From: Lunularia cruciata
Taxonomy: Eukaryota; Streptophyta; Marchantiopsida; Lunulariales; Lunulariaceae
Length of the DNA stretch: 64,000 nucleotides
Direction of reading: 5' to 3'
Assembly (NCBI GenBank): GCA_948567375.1
Contig: OX419755.1
Coordinates: 31,749,001 to 31,813,000, forward strand
The translations under genes were made by a program, and so were the position numbers. Within the stretch, counting starts at the first letter, position 1. Every line of letters starts with the position of its first letter. A model generated the notes under the pieces. The model was not told the origin of the DNA. It saw only the letters and a program-made list of their open reading frames with translations, and did not search any database. Positions 45,539 to 54,989 of this stretch are shown piece after piece.

Positions 45539-46239
45539 AGTGGCATTCGCAGGAAATTGTTGTTTAGTGCTCATTATTTCTGAGAATAGATAAAGCAAAG
45601 TGTTGTGAAGCAGTGCTCGTCACTTGAGCTTGATTCCGAGTATCAATTTTGCAATTGTGTTTGTGAGTGTTTGAAGAAATTCAAAGTGCAAGTCAGAGTG
45701 TTTGTTGGATGTTGGATTCCACAGCCTTGATCTTCATTCTGTGTGTTTGATCCTAAGTGAAGTGCAATCGAAGCAATGCCTTGACAGATCTGCGAGGAAT
45801 TGTAGTGTTGGTAGTATTCTGCGTTTGTGAGTGCAATGCGAAGTTGATGTGAAGCAATTTCGATCGAGGAAGTTGTGCCTTCAGTGGAGGGGTGGAACAC
45901 AATTCTGAGGCAAAGTCGTTTTGCAGTGAAGTGCCATTTTTGGGAGAGCCTGAATCATCACAATCAAGATTGTTTGGAAAGATTTGATGGAGTTGTGATT
46001 AAGGAGTGTGAATTTGTGACAAGACTGCAAATCAGTGCTTGTTACTCTCTTCTGGGTGTGGTTTCTACCTGAGAGACTAAAGAAGAACTCAAGAAGAACT
46101 AAATTGATACTTTGCTTTGTATCTGACCAATTCTGACTTGTATCTCTGCGGGAACGAACTTTACTTACCTGATTACCGCAAAAGTGATATTTGCCGGGTT
46201 GTCACACCACATAAGAAGCACTTAGAATCAATCTTTCCT

Positions 46240-46311
46240 CTCTAGGCATAACATATTGATTAGCCCTAGTCTATCAGTTGATAGGATGGTAATCTCTACA
46301 CATTTGCCTAA
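46240..46311 (-). pseudogene. Family G RT micro-fragment
   Basis: Minus strand. About 70 bases align with 1553-1625 (GAGATTACCATCCTATCAAC, then AGACTAGGG and TATGCCTA), that is, the CGDYHPIN-TRDDRYAMP part of gypsy RT. It is joined on one side to the zinc-knuckle host of B7 and on the other to LTR A5, so it marks a rearrangement junction. Confidence 0.65.
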
Positions 46312-46948
46312 TGGAGAAATATTATTTATGTGTATTTTAGCTAAGCTTCTATATTAGTCATGATTAGCTAGAGTTAGTCCTAGCTAAGAGAAAGGTGACC
46401 CTATCCTAGAGAAAGAAAAAAGAGTGAGAATCACTATTTTTTCTTCTACTGTATTGACTTGGTATTATTCTTAGTTATTTGACTTTGATGAAAGAGTTAA
46501 AAACTCTTAGGGCCACAAGGCTTGTTGGCACAATTTTTTCTATAGTCCAAGGATAGCCCATGTGAATGAATCCTTCACTTTGTTGGTAAGTGAAGAAAAA
46601 ACCACCTACCCATAGGATTATTCCCTTTTTTTTGGATATTACTTTAGAATTTTGATTTTGTTTGACTTTTAGCCTAGTAACTTGAGTTACTCTAGTAATT
46701 AGTAACTTTGATGTGTAATTTTTTCACAAGTATATAAGCTAGAGATGAGGAGGCAATCATTATCATTTCATTTGCAACTCTCTTTCTCTCATTGAGTTCC
46801 TCTGTGAGCAATGTCTTGAATCTTAGAGGTGCCTTGGAGTTCATATCTTAGAGGAGTGTGATGGATTTAGGATTCCTTGCCTTCTTATTCCATGGTGCAC
46901 TACCTTAATAGCCAGAGGTTCATCTTGAGTGAGAGATAGGCCGGCTCA
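46312..46948 (+). mobile_element. Family A LTR, copy A5 (5'-truncated)
   Basis: Plus strand. It aligns with A3 and A6 from about base 70 of the LTR to the GGCCGGCTCA end at 46948. The TGTAACACCC end is missing, replaced by the RT micro-fragment. TATA-like TATATAAG at 46731. The sequence after 46948 (TAGACCTAACAC) is not a primer-binding site, so no family-F interior follows. Confidence 0.8.
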
Positions 46949-48479
46949 TAGACCTAACACTTGATGCATGGATGCTTCTAGCATTATTGAAATGGTAGTA
47001 ATACTAGTATAGAAACCATCACCCACTCTCTCTCATTGACATTAAGCTCCACAAATTGTTGTAACTATGAGTCCCAAAAAAGTCTAAGATTCCCCTCTCA
47101 AAAAGCATGTGAGGATGGGAAACTCATGAGTGTAGGTAAAGTAGCTTTGAGCTGCCTAACAAGGTTCACTATTGCCATAAGTGACCTATCAACCACTACC
47201 ACTATTTGAGACTAATGCCCAACATCTAGATATCATCAAAAATAAGATGGGCTAGCTATTGAATCCAATCATAGGCACTTTGTAAATCTTCTCTAGGTTA
47301 GAGGTTTATCCACCAAAAATGAAGATGATGAGCAAGTGAATAGGTAGGTAGGTCCTATTTAAGAATAAATATGATGTGTACTCACCACAACCTACATGCA
47401 AGAATCACTTGTTGTGCATATAAACATGACTACACAACATACAAAGAAGAACTCACTTCTCTAATGTAATCATTTTATTCACAACTCAAATCACACTCAA
47501 TCAAATCATACTTGATTTGTCACTCAACAATCTACCAATAACTAGGCACTGATTATAGTCAAGCCACACCCATACTAACTAAGAGACTCTAGGTGATACT
47601 CACTGGCCTCTGTCTACCATAGCCAAGAACACAAAGGCTCAACATCAAAAAAAGAGCTCTTTGGAGTTGCACTTCAAAGATATACCCCCTGGTTTTGACC
47701 TAGATCTTCAACCCTAATAGTCTTGCTAATGGTGCAAACAGTGCAAGTGACAATGGACCCTACCATGTAGTCAATACTCCAAACATGAAATCTGACCGTT
47801 GTTGCGGGGAATGTTTGGTCTCAAGAGTGCACCGGGCACATGGCTGCTTGTGGTCTGTTTGTCCTTATTGTCTTTCTTTTGGATTTTTCCCATAGACTGG
47901 CATTCCTTCCCTACTCCTAGATTGTTGGGATTTTGTCTTTGTATGAACTTGTTGTTGTAACTTCCCTTAGGTCAAATATTTCCAAAGGTTCCTTGTTTGT
48001 TCTTGGCTTCTAAGCACCGACTTGTTGCGGCTGTATGGCTTTAAGGTCCTTACCTATGTATTCCCTTGTCAAGCTCAGGCTATGGTTCTAAGGTTTAGGT
48101 TCAGGAAGTAGTTAAGGTGGTCTCTACAAAAACAATGAATGTTCTAACCTGACACAAACCCGGCACCCAGAGTGTTGTATTACACCATTCAGGTAGACCA
48201 GACTGAGTGCTCCTAGAATGGAGTTTCCCTTGACTTTAATCCTAATTCATAACACACATCCGCTTCCAAATTTATCATTCATGGGAATTCCAATTGCAAA
48301 CTCACAAGTCTTGGTCAAGCAAAACAGTTCTGATCTAGACAAAGTCTGTCATAAGGTCTCAACTGAATGTCAAATTAGCCAGGGCACTTTGCATACACTT
48401 TTTTTGGTAGCATTCAAGGCGACTCAATCTCCTTTGGTCTCCCATGATCCTGTTCTGTGGTTCAGCCAAGAATGCCAAC
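46949..48479. other. Sequence without a clear gene
   Basis: A weak minus-strand similarity to the gag at 4989-5324 (LKATLPTL compared with LQATLPTL) lies near 47130-47160, not enough to call. The plus-strand frame 48218-48484 has no known domain. The right part (47740-48480) has higher GC content and could be the non-coding 3' end of the family-K element that follows on the minus strand. Confidence 0.4.
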
Positions 48480-49912
48480 TCTGACACCCTTCTCCTTCCT
48501 TGCTTCAGAAAGAACTATTCCACTTCAAAATTTCTCTTGCTAGACTTCATGCAATCGTGAGAGGACCTCTACCAATTGAAGCAACTTGAGATTCTCCTTC
48601 ACTCCTCTCCAAGCATTCAGCAACTAAAACCAAACCTCAAGAACTCCTTTCTCCATTGAAAACTTCACTCCTCTGTCCAATTGCACTTTTGAAAAATCTT
48701 CATAGGAACTTTACTTCTACCAACACTCACAACAGTCCTCTCTACATTCAAAAATTCAATCTCTCCGTCTCCAGCTGCTCTTCTGAAAAACCTTCAAAGG
48801 AACCTCACTTCTGTCAACACTCACAACAGTTCTCTTTTACATTCAAAATTTCACTCCTCTACTCCTGCACTTCACCTTTGGAAAATCTTCATAAGAACTT
48901 CACATTTATGTCAACACTCACAACAGTCCTTTCTTCTCACTGTCACTTCACAGAGGCTAAACAGAAGAACTCTCAAAATTATCCCTGCTCTCCTTCTTGC
49001 TCCTGTCCAATGCAAGGTAAAGCACAAACCCCTAAACTATCTCTCTAGCCTCTATCCAGGACTAAGCCAAAACCTAATTCAAAATTTTCCTTCCCTTTCT
49101 TCACTGCTCCTGTCACAGACCAGGCCAACCATCAAATTTTTTTCTCCTCTCTGCACACTCCCTGTCATAGACCAGACCAACCCTTGGATTTTTGCTCCTC
49201 TCTTCACAGTCCTCCTGTCTAGGGCAGATCTTTCAAAGCCCTTACACTTTCCTTTTGTCCTCCTGTCACAGACCAAGGCACAAGCAAAACCCTCAAAAAC
49301 CTCTCCTCTATTTGTTGTCCCTGTCATAGACCAGACCAACCCTCAAATTTTCTCTCCTCTCTTCACAGTCCTCTTGTCTAGGGCAAATTTCTCAAAGCCC
49401 TTACTCTTTCCTTTTTTCCTCATGTCATAGACCAAGGCCCAAGCAAACCTTTGAGAATACCCTCAGCTCTTCACTCTTCATGTCATAGACCCAGGCAAAG
49501 CAAAATCCTTCAAAATTTTCCCTACTCAATGTCCTGCTGTCCAGGCCAATCTCTCAAAGCCCATCTCCTTCCCTCTGTCCTCTATCACAGACCAAGGCAC
49601 AAGCAAACCTTCAAAAATACTCTCCTACACTTCACTCCTCATGTCACAGACCAAGGCAAAGCAAAATCCTTCAAAATCTTCCCTGCTCAATGTCCTGCCG
49701 TCCAGGCCAATCTCTCAAAGCCCATCTCCTTCCCTCTGTCCTCTATCACTGACCAAGGCAAAAGCAAATCCTTTGAAAATACCCTCAGCTCTTCACTCTT
49801 CATGTTACAAACCAAGGCACCAGCAAACTTTGAAAATACTCCTCCCTCTATTTCACAATCCATGACCTAATCCTTTGAAAATTCCCCTCAGCTCTTCACT
49901 CTTCATCCAGTC
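48480..49912. repeat. L array with 161-bp repeat
   Basis: Pyrimidine-rich tandem DNA. Earlier part: CACTCACAACAGTTCTC-type units of about 110 bases (48680-48940). Later part: units built on TGTCACAGACCAAGGCA and GTCCAGGCCAATCTCTCAAAGC. Blocks 49501-49661 and 49662-49822 are the clearest, one 161-base unit repeated with near identity over its first 95 bases. It lies directly on the 3' side of the minus-strand K2 RT; the junction at about 49912 lacks integrase, so a deletion has joined them. Confidence 0.75.
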
Positions 49913-51230
49913 CAGTAACTTAGCTCTGGATTAAACATCCAAATGAACGCTATCCAATGTAATATTGCTATGTCTAGAGTGTCACAATTGGCAACCATTC
50001 CAAGCAGCGGCAAGCAATCTATTTCTAAGATGATGTAGGCACCAATTAGGCTATTTCTATCTTGTCTTAGCGCTATCTTGGCACCCTACAATTCCTATTT
50101 GATTTGAGGATGCCTCTGCTGCCGTTCCATGAAGATCCTTGCTCCAAACCTTCTGCAAATCTATTGCCATTCTCATCTTCTTGGCCCACAGCCCAACCAG
50201 CAGCATAGGGACTTGAGTCAACTGTAACTATGATCGGTTGTCCATAGTGATAGTCAAGCGGGTGGAGCACTGGCGGGTTCTGTAGTGCTTTCTTTAGCTT
50301 TGCCATAGCAACCAAATGCTTTGGCCTCCAGAAAAATCTGATCCTCTTCCTCAAAAGCTGGTAGAGCGGCTATGGAACATGAGCAAAATGCGGAATCCAG
50401 ATATGGTAGAAAATACATGCCTCCAAGAACCATCTTACCTCCTGAACCAAGGAATAGTCTTTGATCTTCCTGATAATGTCCACCTTCTCCCGATTTGGTT
50501 TCCTCCCATACAAGCCACACAAGTGTCCCACCACAAGGATTTCTCCAAGTCCAAATGCCTACTTCTCTCCAGAAAGAGTCACCCCTCTTCCATCAACCTC
50601 TTCAGTATCCCTTCTACATCCCAAATGTGATCCATGACAAACCTCCTAAAACCACCGTCCACCAAGGTTTCATCCTTCTCACTCTATGTGCAGCCCTTGA
50701 TAGGTATATCATCTAGGAATGGACGGGTCCTCTCAGGGATAAAGGACTACAGAATACAATTCATAGCGCTTTGCATATGTGCCACATAGTTAGTAACTCC
50801 CATTGGGAGAGTGCACATACGCATCAGCCCTAACGGTGTCTACATGGTGGTTAGGTCACGGCTTCCTTCAGCAAGTTGAAACTGATCATAACCCAAATAT
50901 AAATCTCCTATAGAGTAAATTGCTCTCCCTACAAACTCCTCAACAAATTCATCCACAGCCGGTCCAACACCAAAATTCCGGATTGTTACCTTATTTGGCT
51001 GTTGCATATCCTGTATGAACCGCAACTTCCCATTCTTTTTCTTGAACTTGAACCAACAATTTGAGTACAATACTTTTGATCTCTCCAAAATCTTTGCCCA
51101 AACTTTCTCTTTCAATAGCTCTGTCAATTGGGGCAAAAGCGCCTTCGGCATCGGTATTGGTTTCAAATCCCATGGTACATGAGGAACCATGCATATTATC
51201 ATTGGTGTGACTTCTTGTTAGTTCACACAC
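49913..51230 (-). pseudogene. Family K (copy K2) RT and start of RNase H
   Basis: Minus strand. 51202-50840 reads LPQLTELLKEKVWAKILERS, KLRFIQDMQQPNKVTIRNFG, AIYSIGDLYLGYDQFQLAEG. The catalytic TRPFLDDIPIK is intact near 50705-50735. The connection region near 50500-50350 and RNase H (VTVDSSPYAAGWAVGQEDEN, 50230-50175) follow, ending at the L array at 49912 without the RNase H tail or integrase found in K1. Stops and frameshifts lie at 50835-50520. With K1 it gives a nearly complete family-K pol. Confidence 0.85.
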
Positions 51231-51268
51231 CCAATCTCCTCAATCTTGAAAGCAAAAGCTTTCCCACA

Positions 51269-51865
51269 CTAACTAATCATCTCCTTAAATGCATGGTGCT
51301 CAACCTCTATGAGCAAACCATCTCCTCCGACTGTAAGCTCAGCCAAGGTCTTTTTAGTAAACGAATGACCAATATCCCTTTCTTGTCTCAATCTTGGTTC
51401 CTCTCTAGTCTTGTGCAGCAACATAAAAGCATCCAATGGCAATGGGATAGCAATGGGACAAACTTTCTTGTCCACTGTTTTGTACTTAGTGTTACACTCC
51501 ACTTCATGAACCAACTCTGAAAGTGCTTCATGAAGTTCTTTTACTATCTCAATCATGGCTTCTCCTTTCTCCATTGCCCCAATCACCTCTTGGACTGCTC
51601 TGCCTTCTCCCCAATCCTCCAACACTCCAATGATAGTCTTGCTATCATCCATCTCCCTTGCTGTTTTAAGAACTCTCTCTTTCTTTCTCATTCTTTTCTG
51701 CAAAATTCTTGATATGCTCTCTACGTGTGCAAAGCAAACAGTTCTACCACTCTGGATTCCCACATAGGTCTTATCAAAATAGTCTAGCTGATTTTCTATG
51801 GTGGGATACAATATATGGCACCTTGTCCTCCCACCTTCTTTGCCAAGGCGCCGAGTGGAAACCAC
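51269..51865 (-). pseudogene. Family K (K2) protease-RT linker
   Basis: Minus strand, 198 residues, open throughout. HILYPTIENQLDYFDKTYVG leads, then a Lys/Arg/Glu-rich middle (ILQKRMRKKERVLKTAREMD), KTIIGVLEDWGEGRAVQEVI, and near the end RQERDIGHSFTKKTLAELTV and DGLLIEVEHHAFKEM. No catalytic motif is seen. It sits between the protease (52178-51774) and the RT start (51230). Such a long, conserved-looking linker is unusual for plant gypsy elements. Function unknown. Confidence 0.55.
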
Positions 51866-52840
51866 ACCTTCCAGTAGGCTTCTTTGGATCTCTCAACTCT
51901 CTCCTGTTCCTATTGCTGCCCGAAAAAACAGTAGGGAATTGCACTATTCTAGCCCCGTTCTGACTTCTGACCTTTGCCACATGAGTCCCATCATTCAGGA
52001 CCTTACTCTCCATCCTAAACTGAGTGATGAAGGGCTGTCCTAGGATTACCGGGTAGGGTAAGGTATTATGCACAAACAAGTTGATAGGCTCTACTACATT
52101 CCCTATCTTGATTTTGACTTCTGGACAAGCTCCCCACAACAGACTCCTGGTTCTATTTACAGAGCTTACCCATTCCAATCAAGGTCACAATCCACCTTCC
52201 AGCGCCCTTCATCATAGACCGCCTTTGACATGAGGTTGACCTTAGATCCGGAGTCAATCAGCGCTCTCATTGGATGCTTCATCCCTTGCATCTCAATCTT
52301 GCACTCGCTGCAACTCCTTGCCCAAAAAGAGTAATGCACCTCTTCCAACAAGGACACAAAAGACTTCTCATCCTCAAGAGCAGCATCATAGACACATGCT
52401 TCCTTGGTCTCATCATCTGGCTTTTCCTGCTCTAGCTCTAGGCCAAAAGTCCCTACTTCTCCTTCAGCCTCACTCCCATCCTTGTACAGCAAAGACGTGT
52501 GCGGTCCTTCCTTGTAGAACCGCTTCTTCTTTGCTTTGACTAGGATAAGATCCTGCACATCCTTTCTCAAGCTACCAAAGAACTCCTCATTTGTGAACCC
52601 TCTCACCTCTTGTTTCCAAAACTTTTTAGCTATCTCTTGAGGATCAAGTTCCATCTCTATATCCCGGCTCAACAGCCAATCTGGTCCTTTCCTAGGAGAT
52701 CTCTCTCCTGGTTTCTGGTTTGCGGCTCCATCTACATCCATTCGGGACTCTTCTCCAACATCCAAACTTTGATCTTTGCTCTTTTGTGCATCACTGAACT
52801 GCACCTCTTTCCTTCTGATCTGCCTTCTCTCCGGTTCCAC
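51774..52840 (-). pseudogene. Family K (K2) gag C-part and aspartic protease
   Basis: Minus strand. 52840-52166 (224 residues) has RQIRRKEVQFSDAQKSKDQS, an acidic stretch, then the protease active site MRALIDSGSKVNLMSKAVYD (Asp-Ser-Gly). 52178-51774 holds the second half, IGNVVEPINLFVHNTLPYPV and then ILGQPFI, the typical Leu-Gly-Gln-Pro-Phe motif of retropepsins. One frame change near 52170 joins them. The protease would cut the polyprotein. It overlaps the linker entry because the frames differ. Confidence 0.75.
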
Positions 52841-53035
52841 TCGCTGCTGCTTTTCTCTTGCTTGCCCTTCACTTTCTACCCGATGATCAGACTTCTATTT
52901 CTCCTCCACCATTGCATCCAAAGAAGCACCAACTTCCACTATGATAGCAATCATTGCTATTGGCATATCTCATCCCGGTTTCCTCTGGACCTGCTCTGCA
53001 AGTCTCTTCTTCTCCACTTCTCCTAGGTTTGCACA

Positions 53036-54055
53036 CTACTTCATCTCACTCACCACACTATACACACTAGGCTCAAAAGCATCAACTGCCATACCTACTA
53101 CACGTTTGCCCATGTGTCTTTCCAATAGAGCCTTCATGCCTCCCCTATTACCGTTCAGCAATATTGGCTCTCCAATATCATAGAAGGCTATATTTTTCAT
53201 CTTGGGTTCCCTGACAAACTTCACCCACTGTTTGCGTACTGCTTTTGATAGCTCTTGGCAGTAACTTTTGGCATGACTCTTATGGTCACACCACATGCAC
53301 CCATAGGGCTGTCTCCTCTCCCCATCCGTTCTTGCAGTGCTACTCCCACTCTGCAGCTGGTTGACCTTGGTGGTCAGAATCTTCAGCCCCTCCATCAATC
53401 GTGAGATCTCATCAATTGCTCCTTCTTTGGCCATCTCACTCACTTGCTGTTCCACCTTTCTCTCCTAGACCCAACCACGTTACTCCGCATAGGGACTTTG
53501 GCTATTGCTTCTTCATCCAGCTCTCTCTACCTCCACCTGTAGCTCACCCAAACAACCACCTCCTCAATCTTTCCCCACTCTACCGCTCCAAACCAATCAG
53601 ATTGGAACAGATCGAGTGCATATTCCAACTCATCCCGCAAATGACTATCTGCAGCTCGTACAAAATAGTTAGACCTCTATAGTTTAATGGCCTCAGCTTC
53701 ACAGGCTGACAGATATCCCAACCTCTTATTAAACTCCCCTAGGAGATCTTGAGACCCCAAACTTTTACTCCTATTGTTCACCCAATCCAAGAACATGGCC
53801 TGGGTGACCCAATCCGCATCTTGCAACAAGAATTCTTCCTTCATCATTTGAGAGAATTCTTCCTATATCTCTCCCCCTCTCACCAAGCCCTCAACCACCT
53901 TCTTGATTTCTAGCTCCACCAACGTTGGAAACCTAGCAATGGCAAGGTTCTCATTCAGATTATGAATTTTTACCTCTCTCTTTAGGTACTTGGTCACGTC
54001 CTTATAGACTCCCCTTGCTGGTCTACCATAGCACGCAGGCACTTTGTGACTTGTG
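53036..54055 (-). pseudogene. Family K (K2) gag with zinc knuckle
   Basis: Minus strand. 53455-53036: SEMAKEGAIDEISRLMEGLK, then the intact zinc knuckle CMWCDHKSHAKSYC (Cys-x2-Cys-x4-His-x4-Cys, 53299-53258), then PILLNGNRGGMKALLERHMG. The N-terminal capsid side is 54050-53460 (LKREVKIHNLNENLAIARFP, EFSQMMKEEFLLQDADWVTQ), broken by stops near 53680 and 53465. It is the only gag in the window with all four zinc ligands in a single-knuckle arrangement. The right end meets element H2 at about 54055. Confidence 0.7.
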
Positions 54056-54101
54056 AAGAAAAATATACATAATCCAAGAACAATTACGACAAAATGGAGG
54101 T

Positions 54102-54600
54102 TTTTTTTATTGTCGCCAAGTTGGACATCTCATTGCTGAATGCCCACTTAGGAATGGGCAACCTCAAGAAGTTGCCCAAATGGAGTTTGTGGAACAGAAT
54201 GATCAGGGAAACAAGGAATCCCAATAGGAGATTTCAAGCCACCAATTGGGAGCTTGATTAGTTCCAATGGGATTGAAGGCTCAACCTATGCAAGTTTGCT
54301 TCACTTGCAAGGTATGATATCTAATCGGGGTTGTAGGATTTTGGTTGATTATGGAAGTTCAGAGAATTGCATTGTTTATGCAGGTAGCAAAGGAATTGGG
54401 TATTCTTATGAAGCCAATGATTAGAAGTAGTTTGATGATGGCGGATGGTAGAAAGGGTTTTGCATTTTGCACCTTGCATCTTGTTACCTTCAAGATTGGG
54501 AAGGAGTATTTGGAGTGTATGAGATTTGTAGTGGCACCTCTACACTATGATATCATTTTGGGTCTACCTTGGCTTGAACATCATAAGATTTAATTTGATT
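54102..54600 (+). pseudogene. H2 nucleocapsid and protease
   Basis: Zinc knuckle frame FFYCRQVGHLIAEC at 54102-54143: Cys, His and Cys are in place, but the first Cys is Phe (TTT inside a run of eight T). Protease near 54335-54400: GCRILVDYGSSENCI, where the usual Asp-Thr-Gly is Asp-Tyr-Gly, then in another frame 54345-54593 LMKPMIRSSLMMADGRKGFA and HYDIILGLPWLEHHKI, the conserved C-terminal Ile-Leu-Gly-Leu-Pro-Trp-Leu motif. One frameshift lies between the two halves. Confidence 0.7.
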
Positions 54601-54690
54601 GGACTTGACAACAAATTCAAGTACAAAATCAAGGTAAGAACTTCCAATTAGGTTTTCTGGCACCTCTAAGTAAGACATCTAAGAATAGTC

Positions 54691-54868
54691 AGTCCCAGAT
54701 GGGAAGTTTGTTGAGAAGGTAGCCATAGAGTGAACCTTGAAGGGAGATGAGTCCCAAGATGGAAAGTTTGCCAGAAAGGCAACCATGGAGCAAGCTTGGA
54801 AGAGAGATGAGTCATTGGAAGGGAAGTTGGTTAGTAAAATAGCCATAGAGCAAGCTTTGGAGGAAGGT
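54691..54868 (+). repeat. 60-bp tandem repeat (3 units) between H2 protease and RT
   Basis: Units at 54691-54749, 54750-54809 and 54810-54868, each starting AGTC and containing AAGTTTGT or AAGTTGGT and GCCATAGAG or ACCATGGAG. In units 2 and 3 the frame stays open and gives an approximately 20-residue repeat (KFARKATMEQAWKRDES, KLVSKIAIEQALEEG). Confidence 0.75.
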
Positions 54869-54989
54869 AACTTTGTATTTGTTGTGTGGATCAAGCCGAT
54901 TGTACAAGGAGAATTTGAGGAGAGTTAGGAGTCTCATCAAGCAATGGTTGATTGGATAGTTCAAGAGTTTGTGGATGTATTTCTGGATG

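Larger units (their letters stand above)
42441..46206 (+). mobile_element. Family B long unit, copy B7 (3.77 kb, perfect target duplication)
   Basis: Plus-strand complete unit: TGTGGTGCCCACA at 42441, end GGTTGTCACA at 46206. Flanked by CCACA at 42436-42440 and 46207-46211, an exact 5-bp duplication. Internal order: 5' part with CCCGAAGT and CTTCGGGT motifs (42538-42640), a TATA box at 42827, the protein gene 42854-45414, a second TATA-like box at 45531, and a 640-base leader-like end. No flanking gag-pol. Confidence 0.92.

Noticed and set aside
45643-45900. 85-residue antisense frame in B4, B5, B7 and B8
   Set aside because: Opposite strand to the unit, no promoter, and it mirrors the sense frame. 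Likely a by-product of shared sequence.
46949-47350. Gag remnant of the 4989-5324 type on the minus strand
   Set aside because: Only one short stretch (ATLPTL) matches; not enough to call.
49451-49870. Long Ser/Pro/Leu-rich plus-strand frames in L DNA (also 5467-5817 and 6061-6567)
   Set aside because: Composition effect of C/T-rich tandem repeats. No domain, and all three frames are long.
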